A stretch of 64,000 bases of DNA from Xylocopa sonorina (taxonomy: Eukaryota; Arthropoda; Insecta; Hymenoptera; Apidae): the NCBI RefSeq assembly GCF_050948175.1, contig NC_135205.1, positions 5,927,795 to 5,991,794 on the forward strand, read 5' to 3'. Both the position numbers and the translations under genes were made by a program. Of the stretch, positions 11,661-23,046 are shown piece by piece; the first letter of the stretch is position 1; each line of letters starts with the position of its first letter. The notes under the pieces were generated by a model, which saw nothing but the letters and a program-made list of their open reading frames with translations, searched no databases and had not been told where the DNA came from.

Positions 11661-14448
11661 AGAACGTAATTGCAATTACAACATACGTCTACTGATATGA
11701 ATACTTTATTAAACTACAGTTGCGATTACCTCCATCGCTGCTCCCTTTCAACTGAACATATTTGCTCTCGAAAATTCACCCTCTTCTCCATGCGTTCCTC
11801 GTGCATTCGTTCCTCAAACGGTAGCGGTCACGTCCACGCTACCCTTATCATTCTCAATCACACGACCCTATCGCCAGGACCTGTCGCTCGGTTCGAAGCA
11901 CTCTTCTTTCGCAGCTCGACCCTTCGAACTCTTTCATTCGCAGCCACTCTATTTGAACAAATTTCACAATTCTTTCCAGGCAACGCTGCAATATTGCTTA
12001 ATTCGTGCTATTCTCGCAACGAGCAAAGCGCAGCAAACCCATAGAGTCGACGTGAAAAGATCGTACGCCGATGCTTGAAACACGCGAGCTCGGTTCGTTC
12101 GCATTAATTTCTCGCGTTAGGCAGCGGGCGAGCGCCGATTACGTGATTATTAATGCGATTATTTATCGTCCGGCTAGATCGATGCTTATGAATAACGCGG
12201 AATATCTGCGCGAGGAATCTGGCCAGCGTGCTGCGACGAAAAGGTAAAGGGAAAAATAACGCTCGGTCGCTCTGATCGTGGCGAGAAGTGAAAAAAAATG
12301 AGAACGAAACGAAGGAGGCAATTAATTACGCGACCCTTGCCCCCTTCGAGCATGGGGGGTGCAAAAAGTACTCGAAGATCGTTCGAGACTCGACTCGAAC
12401 CTGGCCAACGTTATTCCTCGATCGCTCCACCCCCTGTTCATGATTTTAATGCCGCCCCCCGTTGATTGCGACGCTCTAACAGCATCGATGTTTGATTTGC
12501 AATCGTGCCGGCAATAATTGACATTTTATGCTACTTTTAATCAAACGTTTTTTCACGGGATTCCGTCCAGGCGGACGTTTTAATCAAAACGGAAATTTAA
12601 TCACTGTTCTTGATATTATCGTTTGGTGAATTGTTTCGCTGCGATTGTTGAGTGCTGTTCAAACACACGGAATACCTGCAGCCTTTATTTACGCCGAATA
12701 ATATCGCAAATACCAATAATATTCGTCGAATATTACCGCGCACGTGGTATTAATTCTCTTCTATCTCTATCCAATACACTTTCGAATATATATAAATCTA
12801 CGATATTGTTGAACTTAATTCGAGTCGAAGTCGCGTGGAGAAAATTTGACGAATGCATCGACGATACTTGCGTTTCTTAAATATTTCTTACCGAATAATT
12901 GAAGAACTTGGATCAACCGAGTTAAAAAGAAAAGAAAAGAAAAAGGGAAGCTCGCTCTCTCATTGATTTACATATTTCGCTAACTTTGCGTGCTGTTGGA
13001 AGGAGCTACAAATGGATCAACGTGCCTGGATATTTAAATTCTCCGTTCCACGCGCAGGGAACACCGCAAAGGGCAGCGAGCATTTTTATTGCCAATCCGC
13101 CAGTAATTCTTCGACAGGCGCGTAACATAGGCGACATCGTCGGTACATTTGCAGCCCGTGCATTGTCCCCCTCGAAATCGCACACTCGCACGCGAATTGA
13201 CGCGTGTACCCTCCACCATGACACAAGGGCATTACAAAACAATCCTGCGGATCGCGATTTCGTTCTGCTCGTGTTTCGTTTCCCTCTTTTTCTTTCTCGT
13301 TTTTTTTTCCTTTTTTTTTTCATCCACGCTCGCCGAGGAAACCATACAAAATCGGTTTGCGTGTCGCAGGTTGCCGACCCCGTAACGCTGTCGTGTTCCA
13401 GCGTATTAACCCCGAAACTCGCGTCGAATGACACTCGCGAGCTCGATAATTATTATCGAGCAGCTTTCCCGCGCCGTCGTTTCGGTTTGGTCGACCACCC
13501 TCCGCATTGCGTTGCTAAATACGAATTTTTTTGCGCTAACAGCGTATACATTGAACGTTAAACTGTATCGTTGCCACGTTTATTAACAATTAACTGTATT
13601 TCTAAATCGACGAATCAGTCGCAAGTATCGTCAACGTTTCACTTGGTGTCTCTGTGTTTTAAAAATTGATGACGGATGCTAGTCTTGATCAATTACTTAA
13701 AGAGAAGCTGTAAAGGAATTTAATGTCAGCTCAAAATTATACTCAAGATTCAGGATACGTTCTGGTTGGCCTCTGTAGGATGAAACGAGCCAGAAGACTT
13801 CATAACCGCTCGATGGATTCGCGTTTCTCGCATAAATTCATAAACCGTGACGGTTCAGGGATGACGCGGCCCGTTGAACGCGAAAGAAAGGCATTCACAT
13901 GCAGCGAACCACCCCAGAGGAGTGTGGAATGTGTCAGGAACAGGTACGACGTTGCCTAGCAGGACAACACCTTAAAAACACCTTAATGTAACGCATCTTT
14001 CACATCAGTCAAAGTACAGATTCCAGCTGTATCTAACAGATTTTTAATGATCGCTGTTAGAAGGTTTATTTCTAAATTAAGGGTTGCTTAGGTTAGGCAA
14101 ATGTTGCGATCTGTAATTGCCTGATTAGGTAAATTTACGCGTAGGATAGCCCAACGACGTGGAATTGTTAATTTCACACTTTGAATGCTAAGGAACGATC
14201 GAATCGATTAGACTTGTTTATTCAGTCTCGGTTATTTCCCTGAGGAAGCCTGTTATGGTAGACACGAGGCCGGTTTGTCATCAATATTTACTCGGGTGGA
14301 TGGCATTTTGAACCGAAAGGATACCAGAGAACTAGTCTTGTGTTATCAATTAATTAGATCTCAATTATTGCATCCAAAAACTTAAACATCGTTAGCAGCG
14401 AGAAATATTAATTTACAAAAGAAGAATCTCTAAACGCTCACGTCTAAG

Positions 14449-14669
14449 AACCCAATAAGACAGATCGTGAGGTCGACGCGTCTCAAAAGTCCAGTAGCCA
14501 AGGCCAACGAAGCGGCCAAGTGGAGGATCTCGGTGTCAAGGCTGAGGAAGCTCGAAAGCTGCGATGTCGCTGGAAAGAAAGCTCGAAAGTTGAGACGCCA
14601 AGGTCGATAAAACTCGAGGGCTTAGGTGGAAACGTAGTTACAACCCCGAAACGCTCAGGTGGTGCTCGC
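14449..14669 (+). CDS. Possible coding exon, unknown protein
   Basis: A 221-nt plus-strand segment sits between an acceptor (CACGTCTAAG) and a donor (GCTCGC/GTAAGA). It is open in one frame, entering in phase 1 and leaving in phase 0. The frame is polar, rich in Lys, Arg, Glu and Ser (it includes VEDLGVKAEEARKLRCRWKE), and uses mostly G- or C-ending codons, unlike its AT-rich surroundings. No family is recognised. Part of the DNA is internally repetitive (GCTCGAAAG twice within 40 bp), which may create an accidental open frame. A minus-strand frame is open across the same stretch, so strand is not certain. Confidence 0.25.
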
Positions 14670-14679
14670 GTAAGACACC

Positions 14680-17600
14680 GCAGGAATTCCATCGTCAGCG
14701 TTCAGAATCACTTCTAACGAGATTTATCAAACTCCGCGGTTCCATATATTTCGGTGATCGCCGGGAAGTTTTCAGCCACCGCGTTTCGAACTTCCGAACA
14801 AACGCCCCGGCAAGGCTCTCGCGAATGGAATATTCGGGGTGGCGCGAGTTCGCGGCGGATAACCGCTCGAGGAGCGACGCCCTCGCTCGCGACAAATGGA
14901 GCGGAACTTGTAAATGTATGCTAACGGAGCGCCACGCAGCCCTCTAATAAATACATACACGCGTATTTTTCTGCGTCCCCGCGAGGAGGACCAACGCTCG
15001 AGGGGCCTGTACACCCGTTGAAACTTTTCAGGCAACCCTCCCCAGTCCTCAGTTATCCGTTCACCTTTCGCGAGATCCTTTCCCGCCCCCACAGTACAAT
15101 TTTCTTGAACCCTAATACGATGCTTCAGCAACCGCGCCGGAAGAAAGAAACGCTTTGAATTGTATAACGAAGATAATGCCAGCCGTATGCATAATGCAAC
15201 GTCCCGCCAGTTGCATTAGAAAGCATTATACGGTTCGCAAATTGAAACTCGCGGATAACGTAACTCCCCTCTCGAGCGACGACTACAAATTCTTATGAAG
15301 ATTACTTCTTTCCGTTGCAAAATTTCGTAAATGTTGTTAAATCTGTTCGCGTTCGTAGTCTTTTTTTTATATATATTTGCGTCTTTGTAACGGGATACGA
15401 TAAGAAAAGTGTAACGGTGGTGTTGTAAAGAATTTTATGAACAGTTTGGCAATTTTCATGGTAAACCAGCCTCGTGTCGCGTTGGGCGCAGTTCAGCGTA
15501 TCCTGGAAACGCAAACGATCGAAATGATTAGGTGGATGGCATCCCTTAACCTCTAACCGGTTTAACCGGCATGCAAAATAGATTCGCGGACGAGTTGTAG
15601 CGGCTGCTGCGTATTCATGAATGGTTCTCGGTGGCAGTCCCTCGTACAAATATTCCTCGGGTGTCCTAGATGGCGCAATACCGTCGAAATTGTGATCCCG
15701 CCGTGTTAAACGTAGACGAGGAGGTTTAAACAAAATTTCTATTCCCGCGGACACGCGGGATCGCAATTATCCCGACGGCTGGGCTGATATTTTTATTATT
15801 CCATCAGCGAAACTGGGCGAGAACGGAAACGCGAGGAGCCGAGGAATTCCCGCGGAATGATAAATCCTTCAATCTGATTACTCGAAATATTATAAAGCAA
15901 ATTTAAGCAGCGAGATTAATTAATCGAGACGACTCTCGCCCCCTCGCATAAACGGCGAGGGGATGGTCGCGTTTCGTGCGCGGAACGTTGCGCGCGGAAA
16001 TTATGCTGGAAATTATATTAGCGCGGAATTGGCGCAATTAAAATGCAAAGCGCATTTCGCGGTTTCCAAATGAGATACAAATAAACGATCCTGGGGCCAG
16101 GGGAAAGCGACCGCGTAGGGGCGGGAAGTGGCCGCAAAAAAAAAAAGAAATTGCATTCATCATCGTCGTTCCAGGTGAATATAAATTTCCATGGGCTTTT
16201 CGTCAAGCACCGGACTGACCGAGAAAGCCGTAAAAAAAGGAAGAAAAAATCGCGTTCTATGAATATTCATGCGTTAATGCAGCATGCGTAACGATGAGAT
16301 AGTTGTTCGCCAGCACGCTGGCTCTCAACCCCGTACACGCATCCCCTGCGTGCGCGTTCGCTTTACGCGTATTCTCCCTGTTCAAGTGCCGCTATAAACT
16401 AATATACGAGCGTCGTGCTCGCGCTCGACTGATATTAAAAAACCTCGCGAAGACGGCTGCTTACTCTCCGTTTCACGCACTGTCGCCAATTTATTCTCCA
16501 AGGCTCGTTACAGTTTCCGCACGAAATATCTCTGCGTCGACGCGAGGAATCGAGAAGCTCGAGCAGAGTCATCGAAAGTCCCGATATCGGCAACGAAAGA
16601 AATATTTGTCGGCTCGCGCGTAAATAATAAAGAGCGGAAGGGAAGACAGCCATTAACGACGAAGGAACACAAAGCCTGGCATAGAAACGAGGAGGGCCGA
16701 AAAGCTCGGATCAGAACGAAAGTAGAACGGGGAGAGCTCGTTTCCCACATATTCGGGAAATCCGAGGAACGAGCCTCGGATTCGCGGCAGTCGATCGGAT
16801 GGATCCGCGCGAAATAAAAACGGCGGAAAGATGAAATCCTTTCGGAACGGCGAGCTCCATCAGTCGTTCCCGTTCCTGACCGGCCTGCGAATACTCCTCG
16901 AATATTCCTGGCTGCTTTTATCAGCTTATCGATGCGAGTCGAACCACAAATCCCGATACTTATCGCGTCCTTCCGCGCTCCGCTTCGAGACTAACCGCAT
17001 TCTTGCGCATTAATTCGACGAGGAAAAGGTGAACACATCTCCACGTTCGACGCGTAACTATAACTTCCCATAGAAGCACGATTTCGCAGATGCGATGCCA
17101 TCGCGGATGCTCGAATCGATCCGATCGGTTTAGCTGGACGAAACGAGCGATTAGCGCCGTTAATTGCCGACCTGGTCGCGTTCAATAGAACTCGACAGTA
17201 TTTCGAGTGCTCGCGGCATTAAAATAATTCCCACGAACCCGTACGTCTGCACGTAACACGATCGAGCGGTCGTTCGCGTGACGCGATTTTCCTTTTTCTT
17301 TCTAATCACCCTCTTTTCTGTGCTTTTTTCATTCTATTTCGTCCTTCTTTCTATTCAATTCTCTTTGATTTCTCCTAACCTATTTCGTCGCGGCGATTAA
17401 CTGGCTTCGTGGCCTGCTCGAGGGAACGCCATTTGTTGTGGCCATCGAACTTCCACTTTGAACTCGCGATCTCCCTTGCTCCATGCGTTTCTGTTTCTTT
17501 TTTTTTTATTTCTGCAATGGTTCCATTGGTGTGATCGATCGTCAGAGAGCTCTCAGATCTGGAATTCATGGTCGAAGGCACTTGGACGACAGACGAAATA

Positions 17601-19690
17601 GCTCGATGCCTGATCATCTCTAAAACGAAAATTAAAGTGGTAGAAGTGCTTCGTAAACGAAATTCGTCGTGTAGTAATGTACGACGCTTTTGAAAAGCTG
17701 CAACGATGAATGCATTTCTAAAAATTAACTGTCTTTTGTGTTATTTGTATTAACACAATGGTTCCTGATAATTCGCAGTATTGCATGATAATTACCAGAA
17801 CAATACAACCATCGAGACATAATTTTCCTCTATAACGAATGAATGGTACGACGACTCTTTAATTAACGATACATACCGAAGCCGTATCACGAAATAATTA
17901 TTCCTATAATATTCAGAATATCATCGAAGAAACTCGCTGTTCAGAAAACCCGTAACGGATCCATCATTCATTTAAATTCAATCCATTCCCCGGACAAAAG
18001 CGCGCGTATTTCAGCTGGCAATCAATGCGGGGCGTTTGGGAAAAAGAAAAATATTACACTCGGTGTTATTATACGAGCGAAGTGACCGTAGCGACGGGCA
18101 CGTTGTAACTTCGTTGGAAAATCCTTTTTCCCGTGTAACCTCGTTTCGGGATGCTTCCTCCCGCGGATCTGCATTTTAAAAAACCTGTTCGACGCGGATC
18201 CCATTTAACCGCGCCACGCCCGCCCAGGGAGTATCCGAAAAACCATGGAAACGGTTTTGCGAAAGGGCAGAGAACGCCGCTGTCGAAACTTGAATGCGAC
18301 AAAAACGGCACGGTGGATAGGTTCGTGCGTGCGCTCGGGCGAAACGAATACGGAACGCCGTCGTTTCCGTTCCGCGAAAACATCGCCCCGCTCGCCTGTA
18401 ATTTATAACTCGAGTCCCGAGATAATGCCCTCCGCGCTGGTTTCGGGACGCCCTTGTCCGACTCCGCATCCGCGCTCGCTTTTTAATCAGGACACCGGAA
18501 ACCGTGTGGAGATGAAGCTACGCGACGAACCGCGTCTCCCTAGTTAACGTTCATCCCAAGTTACACGCGTAATTTTAAATAACAACCACGGATTAAGGAC
18601 CCACTGCACTGTCGAGCTGAAGCAAATTCTGCCGCGAGTTGCTCGATTTAACGACTGCGTCGCTCGGCACGACGAACAAGGCGAAAAGTAACCTGGAACG
18701 ATTACACGTTTTGTTCAATTATCGAGCGTCGTCGACGTGGCTGGCTCTCCTGGGTTTTACGTTGCGCTGGAGACTGCGTTCGATCGTTGCTAAGTATCTT
18801 CTCAAAAGACCAGCCGTGATATTAATCTCGCCAGGAACTTTTGTTGGTTTACGAGGCGGAAGTGGGAAAGAAAAATTAGCAACTGTTTTCGAAATAACGA
18901 TTTACGAACTTGGTATCGAAATTGAATTCCCCGCAGCTCTCGCCGTGGCTCGCCGCTTTAGTTTAAGTTTATTAAGTTCACCTTGGCTGGCCACCCTCGT
19001 CTCTCGTTTAAAGACTTAAGTTGCCGGACAACGCGCAACGGGCTTTCTTTCTCGGGAATATTAAAAACTTCCGGCTGAAGTTTCACGCCGTCGGGATGAA
19101 AACGGAGCTCTCCGCGCGAACGAATTGAAACGAGGATCAGGGCGATGAGGGAGACTGAAAAAAAATTGTAGCTCGTGAGAGAATGATCGAAGCGGAAGTT
19201 GTTCGAGGGCAGAGGATTCCTGATGTATGCGCTGTTCGAAGCAGGAAAGTTTGAAAAACCGTGGACTCCGTTGGTTCTCGCGCAGCGGACCGGAAATCGA
19301 TGGCCTGCGACGACTTTGGCGACGCCTGCCGGCACGCTCCTGAGTTCGGTTTCTGCTGGATTATCAATATCAGCATTCGATATCTTTTCTCTAAAAAAAA
19401 AAGAGGAAACATTTTTTGTCGAGCGATACATTTGCGTCTCTGGCCTGCGATAAATAAAATGTATAACTCTATGGTACTTCAAATTTTTGCATTAAAAGTA
19501 AATGTCACTAGAATTTATACTACTCGATATCTCTGGATACCTCGTTAAGGCAGACACCCTTTACGCGTTGTTCTCGAGAAGAATAAATGATAATTTCAAA
19601 ATGAAATCGATCACGTCGATGGCAACGCGTCGAGGAAGCGAACGAAATTAAAAATATACTCGTAAATAGTAGGAATCGCGCCAGCAAAGC
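14680..19690. other. Non-coding stretch without a supported gene
   Basis: Several GC-rich intervals (about 14,700-15,130, 16,300-16,650, 18,070-18,550, 18,640-19,480) are open for 100-170 codons on both strands at once. That is expected of GC-rich DNA poor in stop codons, and none shows a domain, a start context or matched splice sites. A pyrimidine-rich patch lies at about 17,285-17,400. Confidence 0.45.
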
Positions 19691-19701
19691 GAGATACTTA
19701 C

Positions 19702-19800
19702 TCGACTATCATTGTCGGTGGTATAACGATGGTAGCAGGTGCGATGGCTGCTGGGACTGAAAAACTGTGGGACCAGGTGGCGGTCGTCCTCCTCCTGGGA
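19702..19800 (-). pseudogene. Exon-like 99-nt segment, possibly the next exon of the sidestep-like pseudogene
   Basis: The minus strand shows a clean acceptor (AATTAATTTCCAG) and a strong donor (AGTCGA/GTAAGTATC) 99 nt apart. The upstream sidestep-like segment ends in phase 1. Entering here in phase 1 gives PGGGRPPPGPTVFQSQQPSH and then two stop codons, TGA TAG. The position matches the Pro-rich linker that follows the last Ig domain in this family, but sequence identity is too weak to prove it. The other two frames are fully open, so a functional 99-nt exon of another gene is equally possible. Confidence 0.3.
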
Positions 19801-20602
19801 CTGGAAATTAATTAATAATTAACCATAAGTAAAGCTCCCTTGTTATCAGCGAATTACGAGGCAGTTGTAATTTAAAACGGTTTACAAATTCGTATCTAAT
19901 ATCTAAACCAGCACGAACAGCCTTTGTAACGCGATGTTCATCTTCGCTCTAATTAATTCTCTTGTTTATTCACTACTTTTTATGCGCGATCTCATTTTAC
20001 ACGGTTAGATATTATTTCCTGCGACATAAAAACTGGCGGAATGAACCCAAGCTTTCCTCCTACGTATTCCTTTGTACAGGCGAGGTGTAGTTAACGGTAC
20101 AATTCTCTGCACCGCGTAAAAAGGAATGGCGTAGAACATGTACCGCGCGTAAATCGTCGTGTGTGCTTTTGTGGCGAGAGAAGGAAGTGAATCAGCTGGA
20201 AAAATGGTACGTTTCGAGGAACATACAAGGATACGATGTTTTATCAGCTCTGTGTTTCTCTCATCTCCGTTATTTTCTTAGAAGATTAAGATTTATTATG
20301 ATTTTAAACGAAATTCAAATTCAGTTTCCATTCTACAAAAATCCTGCGATCGATCGGTCCTTTCTTCTCGCCACGATGTTTCGCGTGGCAACTTAGTTTA
20401 TGTTGAATTTCGTTGTCTGCAATTAGATAGAAGCGAAGTATTGGTTCGAGAATAGGTCCCTTAGGCTGTTTATATCTCCGGTCGGAAAGTGACATTGTGT
20501 TTTCTACGACTGTAGTCCTGAATACGACGTGTCTAAGCGTTAGTACAGTGTCGACAATCGTAGCGAGCACGCGTATCGCGAAATTTTGCGCCATTCTTTA
20601 AG

Positions 20603-20779
20603 GCGAGTTCGATTTCGAATTGATCAGAAACTTATTTATCCATGGTGAAATTGGTGACAATGCAAGTTTAAACAGTGATGTCGTATCGGGTGTGAGAAAT
20701 AGAAAAATCAGTGCGATAGACAGTGAATCCGGAAGTAGCAGCGATGACTCACAAGATGCTGGCAATTCAGAATGCCTTG
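20603..20779 (+). CDS. Probable internal exon, unknown acidic protein
   Basis: The segment runs from an acceptor (GCCATTCTTTAAG) to a strong donor (CTTG/GTAAGTC). The frame enters in phase 1 and leaves in phase 1. It reads FDFELIRNLFIHGEIGDNAS and ends in a Ser/Asp-rich tract (SGSSSDDSQDAGNSECL) of the kind seen in unstructured or casein-kinase-type regions. A stop codon lies directly upstream of the acceptor in the same frame, which fixes the exon start. The protein is not recognised. It lies on the strand opposite the sidestep-like pseudogene, between its putative exons. Confidence 0.45.
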
Positions 20780-20822
20780 GTAAGTCTTTTTCAATAAACA
20801 TATTTTTTTCTCATTCCACCAG

Positions 20823-20927
20823 TGAAATCACGTAAAGCAACAACAGTCGTTAATGAAAATCCATTCACCCATATCGGTGTTTATATAATTCGCGACGCAG
20901 GAGGGAATGTTCGAAGTTCAAATTCAG
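20823..20927 (+). CDS. Probable next exon of the same unknown protein
   Basis: The acceptor has a long pyrimidine tract (TTTTTTTCTCATTCCACCAG) and the donor is TTCAG/GTAAAA. Entering in phase 1, it continues the previous exon in frame (NENPFTHIGVYIIRDAGGN) and leaves again in phase 1. Without splicing the upstream frame stops within 20 codons, whereas joining the two segments keeps 90 codons open. The implied intron is only 43 nt, short for an insect, so a frame-disrupted pseudogene is an alternative. Family unknown. Confidence 0.42.
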
Positions 20928-21379
20928 GTAAAATCTCATCGAACGACAAGCGCGAAATAATTCTGCTTAAAGACGACTAACAAGCAAGGGAAACACTACA
21001 CGATCCGATTGAAGTTTGAATCCGGGCCCGACCGCTCGTTACACGTTTGTTTGCCCGCGGGATCCGACCGAAAAAGTAACGAGAACCCCCCGGTTAGTCG
21101 CGTACGATCGACTTCCAATTAAATCGTTTTAATGAATTTCCCGGACGCCATCGGTGTTTCCCGGGGTCGTCGTGGCAAAACCGCCGGACTCTAAACGTAC
21201 GTGTACACCAATCGGCCGCAGCTCTGCAGGATTTACGGCCCGGAAGCCTCTGCTTTCGATTTCGGCTTCAATTAAGTCCGCGCGAGGAAAAATTTGCCGC
21301 ATGAATTGTGCGAGGTACGCTCAGCGTTCCGCTGCAGTGGGCTGTACTTTGTTAATTTCTCGTTACGCGGATTAACACG

Positions 21380-21544
21380 ATGAAACGACTAGGCGAGTGG
21401 AGTAGGACGCTATTCGGTCAGGCACGTAGAGTCGCCCTGTATCTGGCCAAGTTGCAGTGGTACGAGTCGGTGTTGCGTCGGACTGGCGAAACGAAACCGT
21501 GTCTGGTCGGTCGAGTGAAAGAGAATAAAGCTAATTCAAGTTGA
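21380..21544 (+). CDS. 54-codon open frame, unknown small protein or exon
   Basis: An ATG at 21,380 opens a frame with coding-like codon choice, giving MKRLGEWSRTLFGQARRVAL then YLAKLQWYESVLRRTGETKP and a TGA at 21,542. The predicted peptide is basic and could form an amphipathic helix. It lies 450 bp downstream of the exon ending at 20,927, on the same strand. It may be the last exon of that gene, although the only nearby in-phase acceptor (ACGACTAG) is poor. It may equally be a free-standing small ORF. No homologue is recognised. Confidence 0.35.
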   Translation: MKRLGEWSRTLFGQARRVALYLAKLQWYESVLRRTGETKPCLVGRVKENKANSS

Positions 21545-22161
21545 ATGTTATTAAAAATTTGTATTACTTTTCTTTGGATGCATACATTACAGTTTCTTGG
21601 TTTAATCGTTAATGGACTTTATGATCTTTTACTGTCTGTAAAGATTTCCAATGGATAACAATTTCAGAATAAAAAGAATTCACGAACATTCCTTTATAAT
21701 TTCTTACTTTTACGTGTTTTAAATATAGAATACATTTACTTATCTTTCGAAGACATCCTTAACCCTTTACGGATGTAACTGTCTCAGGGGTTGGGAAGAA
21801 TGATCCTTGGATCAGGGGTTTTGGGAGGGTCAATTACAATAAACTTGAATACCATAAACCAGAAACATTCTCAATTCAATTTATTCAGTACGATTAGTAC
21901 ATACAGCACAGCATCATTTACACTGAATCTCGTTCCACTTAATAATCGCAATAAAACCGCTCTACTATCAATAAAAGCACGCAATCACCACCGCTGCTGG
22001 TATTATCGTTACACGAAGTACTCGCATTCACCCAGCCATCAGCTGTTCATTCAACAAACGAAATAATAGCATAATTAACAGAATGATTAGAGCGTCCGAA
22101 TGTCGAGTTTCTTGGTCGACGGGAATTCGCGTGATCGAATTACGACCTAAAGATACCTCAC

Positions 22162-22558
22162 CAGCGGGCACGACGCGATAGACGCAGGGCATTCGTTGAT
22201 GTCCAATTCGATTGCTGGCCCAGCAGAGCAACGTGCCGTAATCCAATTCTGTTATGGGTGTATACGTAACGACCGAGGAAACGTCGACCCTTTCGATATG
22301 GCCGGCTGCCAAGTCGATACTCGAGAATCGTTGAAGGCCCGACGAAACTGAACCTCGGCCGTATTCGCGTCCACTTGACAAAATATGTTTGCCCGCCCTT
22401 GTCTCGCTGCACCTTCATCCGATACGGCTTACGAACGATCGCGACTGCAATTCGCGATCTACATCCTTTTAGCTTCAGTCCTCCTGTCATCGTGCTGTCT
22501 ATCGTCCGTCGACGATCTATCGTTAATCGTCGCGTCCATCCACCACTAAATTTCAATC
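22162..22558 (-). pseudogene. Sidestep-family Ig domain, frameshifted
   Basis: Sidestep proteins are insect cell-surface receptors with several Ig domains that guide motor axons. On the minus strand one frame reads RANIFCQVDANTAEVQFRRA followed by FNDS. The next frame over reads HIERVDVSSVVTYTPITELD and then YGTLLCWASNRIGHQRMPCV ending in VPAG. Together these are the start and end of the family's late Ig domain, whose usual form is C-x-V-D-A-N-P...F-x-W...F-N...Y-T-P...D-Y-G-T-L-x-C-W-x-x-N...G-x-Q-x-x-P-C-V. A one-base slip near 22,318-22,328 separates the halves. The core Trp is Arg and the conserved Pro after A-N is Thr. In-frame stops precede the domain. A donor (GCTG/GTGAGG) survives at the 3' end in the expected phase 1. 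The upper limit is a putative acceptor (GATTTTTAG) and is uncertain. Confidence 0.82.
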
Positions 22559-22699
22559 CTAAAAATCATAAACAGTTGAGACAAATCCAACATCGACACG
22601 GTGGATCGTAAATTACTTGTAGATACCATCAATTTTTCTTTGAACCGCGAAATGCTGTGCCCACGGAACAGTGGCCAGGTTAATTACGAAACTGCTTAC

Positions 22700-22806
22700 C
22701 AGCTGTCGCCAGTCGACCCTGAAAATTGACAACTCCCCGTGAATCGGACGATCCTGGCGCACCTCTGGCAGCGAAGTACCCGGTTGCATCCGCGTTTCCG
22801 ACGTGT
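22700..22806 (-). pseudogene. Sidestep-family Ig domain fragment, degenerate
   Basis: A 107-nt minus-strand exon lies between an acceptor (GTTTTCAATTTGCAG) and a donor (CAGCTG/GTAAGC). Entering in phase 1 it gives TSETRMQPGTSLPEVRQD and then IHGELSIFRVDWRQL. This follows the family pattern for the third Ig domain (Y-x-P-x-x-x-L-x-L-G-x-S-L...D-V-x-F-E-C-x-I...F-x-V-x-W), but the F-E-C cysteine site reads G-E-L and several residues before the V-D-W are missing. Loss of a disulfide cysteine argues against a working domain. The exon and intron structure is retained, so this is a duplicated gene copy rather than a retrocopy. Confidence 0.66.
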
Positions 22807-22930
22807 CTGCAAATTGAAAACGTCAATACGTCGTTGCACGGCTCGCGGCGAATAATCGTAACGGATCGACACGGGGGTGGCTCGCCTCGATGTACAACCA
22901 TCGCCGGGAGCGTGCCTTTAATACGCTTAC

Positions 22931-23046
22931 ATTGTATCTCGAGCATCCACCGGTCCTCTATCGACACGGTTCCCATGGTCGGATTTTCAGACCTGCACAA
23001 GCGTCTACCAGCGTGTGCCATGGTCGTGCCTTCCATTGTTGCTGGT
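22931..23046 (-). pseudogene. Sidestep-family Ig domain end, with 10-bp duplication frameshift
   Basis: The minus strand reads NNGRHDHGTR in one frame and LCRSENPTMGTVSIEDRW then MLEIQ in another, which is the end of the family's second Ig domain (H-G-T-x-L-x-C-x-x-E-N-P...I-E-D-x-W-x-L-x-I-x-Y). The frame change is caused by a 10-bp partial repeat at 23,000-23,014, where AGCGT occurs twice. Removing one unit would restore the family pattern. The acceptor (GATCCTGTTGCAG) and donor (ACAAT/GTAAGCG, phase 1) are intact, and the phase matches the exon at 22,700-22,806. I could not find the first Ig domain or a signal peptide upstream. Confidence 0.75.

Larger units (their letters stand above)
8880..14440. 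other. Non-coding stretch without a supported gene
   Basis: No exon could be supported here. It holds a short AAGG repeat (about 10,194-10,214), T-rich runs near 10,719 and 13,290, an A/G-rich run near 12,913, and a degenerate word repeat at 11,360-11,660. The 191-codon plus frame at 12,986-13,561 starts without ATG, crosses a T-rich run and overlaps a 142-codon minus frame, so neither is convincing. Confidence 0.5.

Noticed and set aside
12986..13561. 191-codon plus frame and 142-codon minus frame overlapping
   Set aside because: The plus frame starts without ATG and crosses a long T-rich run. Both strands are open together and no motif is present.
18069..19482. Several 100-174 codon frames on both strands
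   Set aside because: GC-rich DNA with few stop codons. No domain, no matched splice sites, mutually antisense.
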